Shown here: piece after piece, positions 16,264 through 25,647 of the stretch
Layout: every line of letters starts with the position of its first letter
Position numbering within the stretch: position 1 is the stretch's first letter
NCBI RefSeq assembly: GCF_022815725.1
Contig: NZ_JALGRF010000004.1
Location: forward strand, 24,123 to 88,122
Origin: Streptomyces sp. APSN-46.1
Lineage (GTDB): Bacteria; Actinomycetota; Actinomycetes; Streptomycetales; Streptomycetaceae
Reading direction: 5' to 3'
Length of the DNA stretch: 64,000 nt
The notes under the pieces: model-generated
What the model saw: only the letters and a program-made list of their open reading frames with translations
The model's database searches: none
What the model was told of the DNA's origin: nothing
Translations under genes and position numbers: made by a program

Positions 16264-18170
16264 CGGACGACCTGCTGGGCCGGGTGCTCGGCGAACGGCC
16301 CCCCGCCTTCGCGCTCGTGCACCGGCCCGAGACCACCGGGGCGGACGAGATCGACCTGTTCCTCGGCGAGATCGCCGAGGTCCGGACCCTGGCCGGCATC
16401 CCGCTCCCGGACCTCGCCGGCCCGGTCGGCGCGGCCGGCCGGGCGGACTCCGCCGGCGCCCGCCAGGAGGTGCTCGCCCTGGTGCCGTACCGGCAGATCG
16501 CCGAACGCGGCTACGAGGCGCCCGACGACGGGGCTCCGCTGCTCGCGATGACCATCGCCGAGCAGCGGAGGCTGCCGCTGGCCGAGGTGCTGTGGCGGAT
16601 CCCGAACGCTCCCGTGCACCTGGCGGAGGGCGGCGCCTTCGACATCGACGACGGCGCCTACGCGGCGACCGTCCGCAAGGTCATCGCCGACGAGATCGGC
16701 ACCGGCGCGGGCGCCAACTTCGTCATGAAGCGCTCCTTCGTCGCCGACATCTCCGACTACGACGTCGGCTCGGCGCTGCGGTTCTTCCGCCGCCTCCTGG
16801 AGCGGGAGCAGGGCGCGTACTGGACGTTCATCGTCCACACGGGCGACCGCACCCTCGTCGGCGCCTCCCCCGAGCGGCACGTCAGCGTCAGCGAGGGCCG
16901 GGCCGTGATGAACCCCATCAGCGGCACCTACCGGTACCCCGCCTCCGGGCCCACCCTCTCCGGCGTCCTCGACTTCCTCGCCGACAGCAAGGAATGCGAC
17001 GAGCTCTACATGGTCGTCGACGAGGAACTCAAGATGATGGCCCGGATCTGCGAGAGCGGCGGCCGCGTCGTCGGCCCGTACCTCAAGGAGATGGCCCGCC
17101 TCGCGCACACCGAGTACTTCATCGAGGGCCGCACCGACCGCGACCCGCGCGAGATCCTGCACGAGACGCTGTTTGCGCCGACCGTCACCGGCTCGCCGCT
17201 GGAGAGCGCCAGCCAGGTGATCAAGCGGTACGAGCCCCAGGGCCGCGGCTACTACAGCGGCGTCCTCGCCCTCATCGGCCAGGACGGGCGGGGGACGCGC
17301 ACCCTGGACTCCGCGATCCTCATCCGCACCGCCGACATCGACGCCGGCGGCCGCATGAAGATCGGCGTCGGCGCCACCCTGGTCCGCAACTCCGACCCGC
17401 TCTCCGAGGTCGCCGAGACCCGCGCCAAGGCGGCGGGGCTGCTCGCGGTCCTCGGCGAGAGCGGCCCGGCCCGCTTCGCCGACCACCCCGGCGTACGCGA
17501 GGCCCTCGGCAGGCGCAACGAGAACATCTCCGCGTTCTGGCTGGCCGACGACGCCGACCGGGAGGCCCCGCTGCCCGAGCTCGTGGGCCGCGAGGTGCTC
17601 ATCGTCGACGCCGAGGACACCTTCACCGCGATGATCGAGCACCTGCTGCGCTCCTTCGGCGCCGGGGTGACGGTCCGCCGGTTCGACGAGCCGTACGCCT
17701 TCGAGCCGTACGACCTCGTCGTCATGGGCCCCGGGCCGGGCGACCCGCGCGACGCCGCCCACCCGAAGATCGCGCACCTGCGCGAGGCCATCGACACCCT
17801 GCTCGCCCAGGAGCGGCCGTTCCTGGCCGTGTGCCTGAGCCACCAGATCCTCAGCGCGCGGCTCGGCCTCGACCTGGTCCGGCGCGAACACCCCAACCAG
17901 GGCGTGCAGCGCGAGATCGACCTCTTCGGGCGGCGGGAACGGGTCGGCTTCTACAACACGTTCGCCTCGCGCTGCGACTGCGAGAAGGCCGACAGCGACA
18001 TCGGCGTGATCGAGGTCAGCCGGGACCCGGAGAACGGCGAGGTGCACGCGCTGCGCGGCTGGGGCTTCCGCTCCATGCAGTTCCACCCGGAGGCGGTGCT
18101 CACCGAGGACGGCCCGCGGATCGTCGGGGAGGCCCTCACCGGCCTGCTCCGCGAGCGGTCGTCCCGGTGA
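16260..18170 (+). CDS. phzE: PhzE-type ADIC synthase (anthranilate synthase-like fusion), 636 aa
   Basis: Single chain with an N-terminal chorismate-binding domain and a C-terminal class I glutamine amidotransferase. The first shows [30 protein letters not shown] and [18 protein letters not shown] (residues about 220-330). The second shows [21 protein letters not shown] with the nucleophilic Cys525, and MQFHPEAVL. This order and the SASQVI motif identify PhzE, which makes 2-amino-2-deoxyisochorismate and does not release pyruvate as anthranilate synthase would. Start overlaps phzD by 4 bases, and the stop overlaps the next gene as GTGA. With phzD and the EntA-like gene it gives a complete chorismate to 3-hydroxyanthranilate route. 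Confidence 0.93.
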   Translation: MTDDLLGRVLGERPPAFALVHRPETTGADEIDLFLGEIAEVRTLAGIPLPDLAGPVGAAGRADSAGARQEVLALVPYRQIAERGYEAPDDGAPLLAMTIAEQRRLPLAEVLWRIPNAPVHLAEGGAFDIDDGAYAATVRKVIADEIGTGAGANFVMKRSFVADISDYDVGSALRFFRRLLEREQGAYWTFIVHTGDRTLVGASPERHVSVSEGRAVMNPISGTYRYPASGPTLSGVLDFLADSKECDELYMVVDEELKMMARICESGGRVVGPYLKEMARLAHTEYFIEGRTDRDPREILHETLFAPTVTGSPLESASQVIKRYEPQGRGYYSGVLALIGQDGRGTRTLDSAILIRTADIDAGGRMKIGVGATLVRNSDPLSEVAETRAKAAGLLAVLGESGPARFADHPGVREALGRRNENISAFWLADDADREAPLPELVGREVLIVDAEDTFTAMIEHLLRSFGAGVTVRRFDEPYAFEPYDLVVMGPGPGDPRDAAHPKIAHLREAIDTLLAQERPFLAVCLSHQILSARLGLDLVRREHPNQGVQREIDLFGRRERVGFYNTFASRCDCEKADSDIGVIEVSRDPENGEVHALRGWGFRSMQFHPEAVLTEDGPRIVGEALTGLLRERSSR

Positions 18171-18517
18171 AGGCCGCGGTCGTGTGGTGGGAACTGGCCG
18201 GGTCGGGCCAGACCATCGCCTCGCTGCGCGCGTTCCTCCGGGACGAGGCCGTCGACCGGTTCGCCGGGATCGAGGGCCTGCGCCTGAAGTTCTGGATCTC
18301 CGACCCGGAGACCGAGCGGTGGGGCGCGGTGCTCCTGTGGGAGTCCGCCGAAGCCGCCGCCGCTCCCCTGCCCGCCCGCGCGGCGGAACTCATCGGCCGC
18401 CCTCCCGCACACCGCACCCTGTTCGACGTGGAAGCCACGGTGGAGGGCGTCTTCTCCCTCCCCACCCTCTCCGGCCAAGGCCTGGCCCTCACCCCACCCA
18501 CCCCGAACAAACCCTGA
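18167..18517 (+). CDS. small ABM/YdhR-like putative monooxygenase, 116 aa
   Basis: A short protein beginning [43 protein letters not shown]. It has the beta-alpha-beta pattern and the xGLxxKxWxxDxET motif of YdhR-type dimeric alpha/beta-barrel proteins, followed by WGAVLLWESAEAAAA and a paired C-terminal segment (FDVEATVEGVFSLP). Members of the wider ABM superfamily oxidise quinols or anthrones without cofactors, but YdhR itself has no proven reaction. GTG at 18167 overlaps the phzE stop (GTGA), so its synthesis is tied to phzE. A role in oxidising an aminohydroquinone intermediate is a guess from context. Confidence 0.65.
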   Translation: MKAAVVWWELAGSGQTIASLRAFLRDEAVDRFAGIEGLRLKFWISDPETERWGAVLLWESAEAAAAPLPARAAELIGRPPAHRTLFDVEATVEGVFSLPTLSGQGLALTPPTPNKP

Positions 18518-18575
18518 TCCGCCCCCCTCCCGCCTTCTTCCGCCCCACCGATCCCACCAAGGAGCACGCAGCGCC

Positions 18576-19961
18576 GTGCGTACCCCCATCGCCCCGCTGA
18601 CCGCCCGGGTCCCCGGCTCCAAGAGCATCACCAACCGTGCCCTGCTGCTGGCCGCCGCGGCCGCCGGAGTCACCCGGCTGCGGGCACCCCTGGTCAGCGA
18701 CGACACCCTCGCCTTCCGCACCGCGCTCACCGGCCTCGGCATCCGCATCACCGACGCCGGCGACACCTGGGAGATCACCGGCACCGGCCACGGCCCCGCC
18801 ACCGGCACCGCCACCGGCACCGGCCCTGCAACCGGCACCGGCACCGCCGCCGACGCTGACGCGGACGCCACCAGCCACGGCCCCGCCACCGCCGCCGGCA
18901 CCGTGTGGTGCGCCGACGCCGGGACCGCCGCGCGCTTTCTGCCGCCCTTCGCCGCCGCCGGCCGCGGCCGGTTCGTCTTCGACGGCACCGACCAGCTCCG
19001 GGCCCGCCCGCTGCGCCCCCTCGCCGAGGCCCTCCGTACGCTCGGCGCCGAGGTGGCCACCGGCCCCGACGGCGGCCTGCCGCTGACCGTCACCGCCAGC
19101 GGCCTGGCCGGCGGCGACATCACCCTCGACTCCTCCTTCAGCAGCCAGTACCTCACCGGACTGCTGCTGTCGGCCCCGCTGATGACCGCACCGCTGACCG
19201 TACGCGCGCGGAGCCTGGTCAGCCGCCCGTACATCGACATGACCCTCGCGCTGATGCACCACTTCGGGGCCCGCGCCGAGGACCACGGCGACGGCACGAT
19301 CACGGTGCTGCCCGGCGGCTACACCGCCGCGGACCTGCCCATCGAGCCCGACGCCTCCACCGCCTCCTACTTCTTCGCGGCGGCCGCCGTGACCGGCCGG
19401 AGCGTCACCGTGCCCGGCCTCGGCAGCGCCAGCTCCCAGGGCGACCTCGGCTTCGTCGAGGTCCTGCGCCGCACCGGCGCCCACGTGGAGATCACCGAGT
19501 CCGCGACCACCGTCACCGGCCGCCCCGACGGCAGCCTGACCGGCGGGTTCGACGTCGACATGGGCAACATCTCCGACACCTTCATGACGCTCGCCGCCAT
19601 CGCCCCGCTCGCCGACGGCCCGATCACCGTCCACGGCATCGGCCACGCCCGGCTCAAGGAGTCCGACCGGATCGAGGCTGTCGCCCGCAACCTGCGCGCC
19701 CTCGGCATCCACACCGAGGAGGGCCCGGACCGGATCACCATCCACCCCGGCACCCCGAAGCCTGCGCAGATCGCCTGCTACCGCGACCACCGGATCGCGA
19801 TGGCCTTCTCCGTCCTCGGCCTGCGCACCGGCGGCATCACCCTCGACGACCCGTCCTGCGTCAGCAAGACCTTCCCCGGCTTCCACGACGAACTGCGCCG
19901 GCTCTTCCCCGGCGCCGCGACCTCACACGCAACCTCACCCGCGACCTCACAAGGGATCTGA
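18576..19961 (+). CDS. aroA: EPSP synthase with repetitive insertion, 461 aa
   Basis: Adds the enolpyruvyl group to shikimate 3-phosphate. Motifs: PGSKSITNRALLLAAA (residues 14-29, with the essential Lys), ADAGTAARFLPPFAA, SSQYLTGLLLSAPL, EPDASTASYFFAAAA, KESDRIEAVARNLR, and DHRIAMAFSVLGLR, all intact. Between about residues 68 and 110 there is an insertion of Gly-Thr-Ala-Asp repeats encoded by runs of ACCGGC, absent from ordinary EPSP synthases, in a surface loop before the AGTAARF strand. GTG at 18576 with AAGGAG 11 bases upstream. It lies 58 bases after the ABM gene and 6 bases before the FAD hydroxylase. A cluster copy probably serves to raise chorismate supply. Confidence 0.9.
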   Translation: MRTPIAPLTARVPGSKSITNRALLLAAAAAGVTRLRAPLVSDDTLAFRTALTGLGIRITDAGDTWEITGTGHGPATGTATGTGPATGTGTAADADADATSHGPATAAGTVWCADAGTAARFLPPFAAAGRGRFVFDGTDQLRARPLRPLAEALRTLGAEVATGPDGGLPLTVTASGLAGGDITLDSSFSSQYLTGLLLSAPLMTAPLTVRARSLVSRPYIDMTLALMHHFGARAEDHGDGTITVLPGGYTAADLPIEPDASTASYFFAAAAVTGRSVTVPGLGSASSQGDLGFVEVLRRTGAHVEITESATTVTGRPDGSLTGGFDVDMGNISDTFMTLAAIAPLADGPITVHGIGHARLKESDRIEAVARNLRALGIHTEEGPDRITIHPGTPKPAQIACYRDHRIAMAFSVLGLRTGGITLDDPSCVSKTFPGFHDELRRLFPGAATSHATSPATSQGI

Positions 19962-19967
19962 ACCACG

Positions 19968-21173
19968 ATGGCGGACATACTCATCGCCGGTGGCGGCATC
20001 GGCGGACTCGCCGCGGCGCTCGGCATCGCCGACCGCGGCCACCGGGTGACCGTCCTGGAACGCCGGGACGGCTTCACGGAACTCGGCGCGGGCATCCAGC
20101 TCGGCCCCAACGCCTTCCACGCCCTCGACCTGCTCGGCGTGGGCGCTCAGGTCCGCGCCCGGGCCGTCTACATCGACGAACTGCGCTTCATGGACGGCAC
20201 CACGGACGAGCGGATCGCCTCCATGCCGCTGACCGGCGACTACCGGGCCCGCTTCGGCAACCCGTACGCCGTCGTCCAGCGCTCCGACGTGTACGAACCG
20301 CTGCTGGCGGGCTGCCGCGCCCACCCGCTGGTCGAGCTGCGCGGCAACAGCCCGGTCCTCGCGTACGAGAACGCCGGCCACGGCCCGGTCGGGGTGACGG
20401 CCGTCCTCGCCGGCGGTGAGCGGATCACCGGTGACGCCCTCATCGGCGCCGACGGCATCCGCTCGGCCGTACGCCGCCAGCTGGTCGGCGACGGGGACCC
20501 GCGGGTCTCCGGGCACACCATCTACCGCTCGGTGATCCCCATGGAGCTGGTGCCGGAGGAACTGCGGTGGAACACCGTGACCCTGTGGGCCGGCCCCAAG
20601 TGGCACTTCGTCCACTACCCGATCGGCGGCGGCGCCCACCTGAACCTGGCCGCGACCCGCGACGACGCCGCGCGGGAGGCCGTCGTCGGCGAGCCGACCC
20701 CGCGCGAGCACGTGCTGAACGAGTTCCCGGAGCTGGGCGACATCGCCCGGCGGCTGCTGGAACTCGGCCGGGACTGGAAGGCCTGGGTGCTGTGCGACCG
20801 CGACCCGGTCGGCGTGTGGACGGACGGGCGCGTCGCGCTCCTCGGCGACGCCGCGCACCCGATGCTCCAGTACGCGGCGCAGGGCGCCTGCCAGGCCCTG
20901 GAGGACGCGGTGGTCATCGCCGACGCGCTGGACTGCCCCGCGGACGACTTCGTGCAGCGCCTGGAGAAGTACAGCGCGGAGCGCCGCGAGCGCACCGCCG
21001 AGACCCAGCTGGTCGCCCGCGAGATGGGACGTCGGCTCTTCCACCCGGCGGGCGAGGGCGCGCGCGAACGCAACGCGATGCTGTCCGCTCTCTCGGCCGA
21101 GGACATGTACGACAAGGTCGCCTGGCTCCACGGCGAACGGCTTCGCGGCAAGGAGAGTGCAGAAAAGTGCTGA
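19968..21173 (+). CDS. FAD-dependent aromatic hydroxylase (3-hydroxybenzoate 6-hydroxylase-like), 401 aa
   Basis: Group A flavoprotein monooxygenase. FAD-binding [10 protein letters not shown] is at residues 7-16, the DG motif [11 protein letters not shown] near 162, and the GD motif [29 protein letters not shown] near 287. The [14 protein letters not shown] form is typical of 3-hydroxybenzoate 6-hydroxylase and salicylate hydroxylase relatives. It should use NAD(P)H and O2 to hydroxylate a hydroxybenzoate. In this operon the likely substrate is 3-hydroxyanthranilate, giving either para (C6) hydroxylation or decarboxylative hydroxylation to an aminohydroquinone. ATG at 19968 with AAGGGA upstream. 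It overlaps the chorismate synthase gene by 7 bases. Substrate assignment is inference. Confidence 0.85.
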   Translation: MADILIAGGGIGGLAAALGIADRGHRVTVLERRDGFTELGAGIQLGPNAFHALDLLGVGAQVRARAVYIDELRFMDGTTDERIASMPLTGDYRARFGNPYAVVQRSDVYEPLLAGCRAHPLVELRGNSPVLAYENAGHGPVGVTAVLAGGERITGDALIGADGIRSAVRRQLVGDGDPRVSGHTIYRSVIPMELVPEELRWNTVTLWAGPKWHFVHYPIGGGAHLNLAATRDDAAREAVVGEPTPREHVLNEFPELGDIARRLLELGRDWKAWVLCDRDPVGVWTDGRVALLGDAAHPMLQYAAQGACQALEDAVVIADALDCPADDFVQRLEKYSAERRERTAETQLVAREMGRRLFHPAGEGARERNAMLSALSAEDMYDKVAWLHGERLRGKESAEKC

Positions 21174-22354
21174 GCAGGTTGCGTTGGCTGACCGCCGGAG
21201 AGTCGCACGGACCCGCGCTGGTGGCGACGCTGGAGGGCCTTCCCGCCGGTGTCCCGGTCACCACCGAACTGGTGGCCGACCACCTGGCGCGGCGCCGGCT
21301 CGGCTATGGCCGCGGTGCCCGGATGAAGTTCGAGCAGGACGAGGTCACCTTCCTCGGGGGTGTCCGGCACGGCCTGTCGCTGGGATCGCCCGTCGCGGTG
21401 ATGGTCGGCAACAGTGAGTGGCCGAAGTGGGAGAAGGTCATGTCGGCCGATCCTGTCGATCCCTCGGAGCTGAAGGAGACCGGCCGCAACACGCCGCTGA
21501 CGCGCCCGCGTCCCGGTCACGCCGACCTCGCGGGGATGCAGAAGTACGGCTTCGACGAGGCCCGCCCGATCCTGGAGCGCGCCAGCGCCCGCGAGACCGC
21601 CGCCCGGGTCGCCCTCGGCGCCGTCGCCCGCTCCTTCCTGAAGGAGGTCGCGGGCATCGAGATCGTCTCGCACGTGGTCGAACTGGCCGCGGCCAAGGCC
21701 CCGTACGGGGTGTACCCGACCCCCGCCGACGTCGAGAAGCTGGATGCCGACCCGGTGCGCTGCCTCGACGCCGATGCCAGTAAGGCGATGGTCGCGGAGA
21801 TCGACCAGGCGCACAAGGACGGCGACACCCTGGGCGGCGTGGTCGAGGTCCTGGCCTACGGGGTGCCCGTCGGGCTGGGCTCGCACGTGCACTGGGACCG
21901 GCGTCTGGACGCGCGTCTCGCCGCCGCGCTGATGGGCATTCAGGCGATCAAGGGTGTGGAGGTCGGTGACGGTTTCGACCTGGCCCGGGTGCCGGGCTCG
22001 AAGGCGCACGACGAGATCGTGGCCACCGACGAGGGCATCCGGCGTACCTCGGGCCGTTCCGGCGGTACCGAAGGCGGGCTCACCACGGGTGAACTGCTGC
22101 GTGTGCGGGCGGCGATGAAGCCCATCGCGACGGTCCCGAAGGCGCTGGCCACGGTGGACGTGGCCACCGGCGAGGCGGCCGTCGCGCACCACCAGCGTTC
22201 GGACGTGTGCGCCGTTCCGGCCGCCGGCATCGTGGCCGAGGCGATGGTCGCGCTGGTCCTCGCGGACGCCGTCGTCGAGAAGTTCGGCGGCGACTCGGTC
22301 CCCGAGACCCGCCGCAACGTCCGCTCCTACCTCGACCACCTGAGCATCCGGTGA
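21167..22354 (+). CDS. aroC: chorismate synthase, 395 aa
   Basis: Makes chorismate from EPSP using reduced FMN. Family signatures are complete: [18 protein letters not shown] (residues about 10-27), [49 protein letters not shown], and [15 protein letters not shown] followed by [10 protein letters not shown]. Length is normal for the actinobacterial enzyme. GTG at 21167 overlaps the previous stop by 7 bases, with AAGGAGAG upstream. It is the last gene of the operon and is followed by a hairpin. Together with the DAHP and EPSP synthases it forms an enzyme set that would feed the PhzE branch. Codon use is slightly less biased than its neighbours in the first 150 codons. Confidence 0.95.
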   Translation: MLSRLRWLTAGESHGPALVATLEGLPAGVPVTTELVADHLARRRLGYGRGARMKFEQDEVTFLGGVRHGLSLGSPVAVMVGNSEWPKWEKVMSADPVDPSELKETGRNTPLTRPRPGHADLAGMQKYGFDEARPILERASARETAARVALGAVARSFLKEVAGIEIVSHVVELAAAKAPYGVYPTPADVEKLDADPVRCLDADASKAMVAEIDQAHKDGDTLGGVVEVLAYGVPVGLGSHVHWDRRLDARLAAALMGIQAIKGVEVGDGFDLARVPGSKAHDEIVATDEGIRRTSGRSGGTEGGLTTGELLRVRAAMKPIATVPKALATVDVATGEAAVAHHQRSDVCAVPAAGIVAEAMVALVLADAVVEKFGGDSVPETRRNVRSYLDHLSIR

Positions 22355-22380
22355 GGTGACGGGGTGACGGGGTGACGGAA

Positions 22381-22420
22381 CGGGCCGGGCCGGGTGCCGG
22401 GGGGCATCCGGGCCGGCCCG
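22381..22420. terminator. GC-rich hairpin between convergent aroC and SHOCT-protein genes
   Basis: Left arm 22381-22398 and right arm 22403-22420 pair at 17 of 18 positions (one G-U, one mismatch) around a GGGG loop. The element ends the cluster operon on the plus strand and may also terminate the convergent gene. Just before it, GGTGACGG is repeated three times in tandem. Confidence 0.55.
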
Positions 22421-22426
22421 CGCCGT

Positions 22427-22840
22427 TCAGGCGAGCAGCTTCCGCTTGGCCTGCTGGTACTCCTCCTCGCTGAGCTCACCCCGCGCCTTCAGCTCCGAGA
22501 GCCGCACCAGGTCGTCCGCGGTGCCCTTGCCGGCGCCCTGGGCCGTCTCCCGGACGTAGGCGCTGAAGGCCTCCTGCTGCTCCTGGGCGTGCTTGATCTC
22601 CCGCTTGCCCATGTCCCGGCCCCGGACGCACACGTAGATCAGCACGCCGAGGAACGGGATCACCATGACGAACAGCAGCCACAGGGCCTTGATCCAGCCG
22701 TTCATCTCGTGGTCCCGGAAGATGTCGATGATGATCCGGAACAGAAGGACCAGCCAGAACACCCAGAGGAAGATCCACATCACGGTCCAGAACGCCCCCA
22801 GTACGGGGTAGTCGTAGGCCAGATAGACAGAACCATCCAT
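22427..22840 (-). CDS. SHOCT-domain membrane protein, 137 aa
   Basis: N-terminal pair of hydrophobic helices (VLGAFWTVMWIFLWVFWLVLLFRIIIDIF and GWIKALWLLFVMVIPFLGVLIYVCVRG) joined by a short DHEMN turn. This is the phospholipase-D nuclease N-terminal type membrane hairpin. A coiled segment (EIKHAQEQQEAFSAYV) leads to a C-terminal SHOCT motif, LSELKARGELSEEEYQQAKRKLL. The family is common in Streptomyces and its function is unknown; SHOCT tails are thought to aid oligomerisation. ATG at 22840 with AGGAGAG 6 bases upstream. Confidence 0.8.
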   Translation of the reverse strand: MDGSVYLAYDYPVLGAFWTVMWIFLWVFWLVLLFRIIIDIFRDHEMNGWIKALWLLFVMVIPFLGVLIYVCVRGRDMGKREIKHAQEQQEAFSAYVRETAQGAGKGTADDLVRLSELKARGELSEEEYQQAKRKLLA

Positions 22841-23075
22841 CGTCGCTCTCCTGCCGCTCGTTGCCACGTTCGGGCGTCGGCCGACTGGATCACCATGGCA
22901 GCGGGCCCCCAAGATCGCCACCGGGGGCGACTGCCCGCACAGGCCCGCGCACGGAACGCGGCCGGGTACGGCCCGGCCCGGCCGGGTATATCTCCCTGGA
23001 CAGGTCAACTGGACAGCTCGACGACGGCCCCGGCCGGCCCCGGCCCGGGACCATCCGTCGGAGGAGCGCAGAGCG

Positions 23076-23948
23076 ATGAACCGTACAGACCTCACAGCCG
23101 TCGACACCCACGAGGCCAGGGCCCTTTCCACCACCCTGTTCCGCAGGCTCGCCGAGCTGGACGAGGGCTCCGCGGACTACTCGTACGTCCGCAACACCCT
23201 CGTCGAGCTCAACCTCAGCCTCGTGCGCTACGCGGCCCGCCGGTTCAGCGGCCGTAGCGAGCCGATGGAGGACATCGTCCAGGTCGGCACGATCGGCCTG
23301 ATCAAGGCCATCAACCGGTTCGACCCCGAGCGGGGGGTCGAGTTCACCTCGTTCGCACTGCCCACCATCACAGGAGAGATCAAGAGGTTCTTCCGCGACA
23401 CCAGCTGGGCCGTCAAGGTCCCCCGACGGCTCCAGGAGCTGCGGCTCGACGCCGCCAAGGCGCACGACGCCCTGGAACAGGACCTCGGCCGCCCGCCCTC
23501 GGACACCGAACTGGCCGGCCGGCTGCACGTGAGCCCCGAGGAGCTCGCCGAGGGGCAGAAGGCGGCGCACGGGTACTCCGCGCGCTCCCTGGACGCCCCC
23601 TCCCAGGAAGAGGACGACCACGCCGCCTACGCCTGCGGGCCCGCGCTCGGCGAGGAGGAGACCGCGTACGACCGGATCGAGTGCCTGGAGTCCATCAAGC
23701 CGATGCTGGCCGAGCTGCCCGACCGCGAGCGCACCCTGCTCTCGCTGCGGTTCGGGCAGGAGCTGACCCAGGCGGAGATCGGGGACCGGCTGGGGCTGTC
23801 CCAGATGCACGTGTCCCGCCTGCTGAGCCGGACCCTGGCACGACTGCGCACCGGCCTGCTCACGGACCCCGAACACGAGGACCCCGGCCTCGACGACCCC
23901 GAGCGCTCCGCGGACGAGGCCGATGACGCCTCGGTCGCCCGGACCTGA
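23076..23948 (+). CDS. SigB/SigF-family RNA polymerase sigma factor, 290 aa
   Basis: Stress-type sigma factor. Region 2 includes LVRYAARRFSGRSEPMEDIVQVGTIGLIKAINRFDPERGVEFTSFALPTITGEIKRFFRD (residues about 52-110). Region 3 follows (LQELRLDAAKAHDALEQDLGRPPSDTELAGRL), then region 4 with a helix-turn-helix, LTQAEIGDRLGLSQMHVSRLLSR. The C-terminus is an acidic tail. ATG at 23076 with GGAGGAG upstream. Two GGGTAY elements (GGGTAC near 22963, GGGTAT near 22984) lie about 100 bases upstream and resemble the -10 box recognised by this sigma class, so autoregulation is possible. No anti-sigma gene is adjacent. Confidence 0.9.
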   Translation: MNRTDLTAVDTHEARALSTTLFRRLAELDEGSADYSYVRNTLVELNLSLVRYAARRFSGRSEPMEDIVQVGTIGLIKAINRFDPERGVEFTSFALPTITGEIKRFFRDTSWAVKVPRRLQELRLDAAKAHDALEQDLGRPPSDTELAGRLHVSPEELAEGQKAAHGYSARSLDAPSQEEDDHAAYACGPALGEEETAYDRIECLESIKPMLAELPDRERTLLSLRFGQELTQAEIGDRLGLSQMHVSRLLSRTLARLRTGLLTDPEHEDPGLDDPERSADEADDASVART

Positions 23949-24016
23949 CAGGTCCGCTCCGCCACGCTCCGCCAGGTCACCGATGTGTCCGCATCCTGGA
24001 CAATTACCCTCAAGAT

Positions 24017-25375
24017 ATGAACCCAGCAGCCGAAGCAGCCCACGCCCTCGCCGCCGTGAAAGACGCTGACCGGAAGCACGTCTTCCACTCCTGGTCGGCT
24101 CAAGAGCTCATCGACCCGCTCGCCGTCGCCGGGGCCGAGGGCTCGTACTTCTGGGACTACGAGGGCAAGCGCTACCTCGACTTCTCCAGCGCCCTCGTCT
24201 ACACGAACATCGGCTACCAGCACCCCAAGGTCGCCGCCGCCATCGCGGAGCAGGCGGCCAAGCTCTGCACGGTGGCCCCCGGCTTCGCGGTGGACGTCCG
24301 CTCCGAGGCCGCGCGCCTCATCGCCGAGCGCACCCCCGGCGACCTGGACAAGATCTTCTTCACCAACGCCGGCGCCGAGGCCGTGGAGAACGCCGTACGC
24401 ATGGCCCGGCTGCACACCGGCCGCCCCAAGGTGCTCTCCACGTACCGCTCGTACCACGGCGCCACCTCCACCGCGATCAACCTCACCGGCGACGCCCGCC
24501 GCTTCGGCAACGACACCGCGACCGCCGGCGTCGTGCACTTCTGGGGCCCGTTCCTCTACCGCTCGCCCTTCCACGCCACCACCGAGGCCGAGGAGTGCGC
24601 CCGCGCCCTGCGCCACCTCGAAGACACCATCGTCTTCGAGGGCCCGCAGTCCATCGCCGCGATCATCCTGGAGACCGTCGGCGGCGCCCCCGGCGTGCTC
24701 GTGCCCCCGGCCGGCTACCTGGCGGGCGTGCGCGAGCTCTGCGACCGGCACGGCATCGTCTTCATCCTGGACGAGATCATGGTCGGCTTCGGGCGGACCG
24801 GCGCGTGGTTCGCCGCCGACAACTGGGAGGTCACGCCCGACCTCATCTGCTTCGCCAAGGGCGTGACCAGCGGTTACGTCCCGCTCGGCGGCGTCGCCAT
24901 CTCGGCCGCCATCGCCGAGACCTTCGCCCGCCGGCCCTACCCGGGCGGGCTGACGTACTCCGGGCACGTGCTCGCCTGCGCCGCCGCCGTCGCGACGATC
25001 AACGTCATGGAGGAGGAGGGCATCGTCGCCCAGTCGGCCCGCACCGGCGCGGAACTGCTGGGTCCGGGCCTGCGCGCGCTCGCCGAACGCCACCCGTCGG
25101 TCGGCGAGGTCCGCGGTCTGGGCACGTTCTGGGCGCTGGAACTCGTACGGAACCCGGAGACCCGCGAGCCGCTCGTCCCGTACAACGCGGCCGGCGCCGA
25201 CAACGCGCCGATGGCCGAGCTGGCGGCGGCCTGCAAGAAGGGCGGCCTGTGGCCGCTGGCCGCCGGGAACCGGCTGCACGTCGCGCCGCCCTGCAACATC
25301 ACGCCGGAGGACGTCGCCAAGGGCCTGGAGATCCTCGACGAGGCCCTGTCCGTCGCCGACGCGCACGTGGCCTGA
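24017..25375 (+). CDS. class III PLP-dependent aminotransferase, 452 aa
   Basis: Omega-type aminotransferase. SSALVYTNIGYQHP, FFTNAGAEAVENAVRMAR, YRSYHGATSTAINLTGD, FILDEIMVGFGRTGAWFA (cofactor-binding Asp) and CFAKGVTSGYVPLGGVAIS with the Schiff-base lysine are all present. It resembles taurine-pyruvate and beta-alanine-pyruvate aminotransferases. The precise amino donor cannot be read from sequence. ATG at 24017, 68 bases after the sigma factor gene. The ribosome site is weak (CAAGAT). The 272 bases downstream (25376-25647) hold no supported gene. Confidence 0.88.
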   Translation: MNPAAEAAHALAAVKDADRKHVFHSWSAQELIDPLAVAGAEGSYFWDYEGKRYLDFSSALVYTNIGYQHPKVAAAIAEQAAKLCTVAPGFAVDVRSEAARLIAERTPGDLDKIFFTNAGAEAVENAVRMARLHTGRPKVLSTYRSYHGATSTAINLTGDARRFGNDTATAGVVHFWGPFLYRSPFHATTEAEECARALRHLEDTIVFEGPQSIAAIILETVGGAPGVLVPPAGYLAGVRELCDRHGIVFILDEIMVGFGRTGAWFAADNWEVTPDLICFAKGVTSGYVPLGGVAISAAIAETFARRPYPGGLTYSGHVLACAAAVATINVMEEEGIVAQSARTGAELLGPGLRALAERHPSVGEVRGLGTFWALELVRNPETREPLVPYNAAGADNAPMAELAAACKKGGLWPLAAGNRLHVAPPCNITPEDVAKGLEILDEALSVADAHVA

Positions 25376-25647
25376 CCTGCCCTCTCTGTGCGGTCGCCCA
25401 ATCCGTGGGTGCTGCTCTTCGGATGTTCCGTGCGGGGGAGATCGGGCCGCGCGCGTGTTGCAATCCGTGGAGCGGCACACAGCAGTACCAAGCACCTACG
25501 GACCGGGATGCACGTCAGTCCCGGGGCGGCCCTTCGGGGCCGAACGGCGGGGAGCGGGACGTCCTTCGAGGGGCGGGCGCTGGACGCCGGGCGTACGGGA
25601 TCCAGACAACCGGACTCCGTGTTCCCGAGAACCCGAAGGAAGACACC

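Noticed and set aside
13575..18170. Phenazine biosynthesis cluster
   Set aside because: PhzC, PhzD and PhzE-like genes are present, but phzF, phzB and phzG are missing and an EntA-like dehydrogenase takes their place. This supports 3-hydroxyanthranilate instead.
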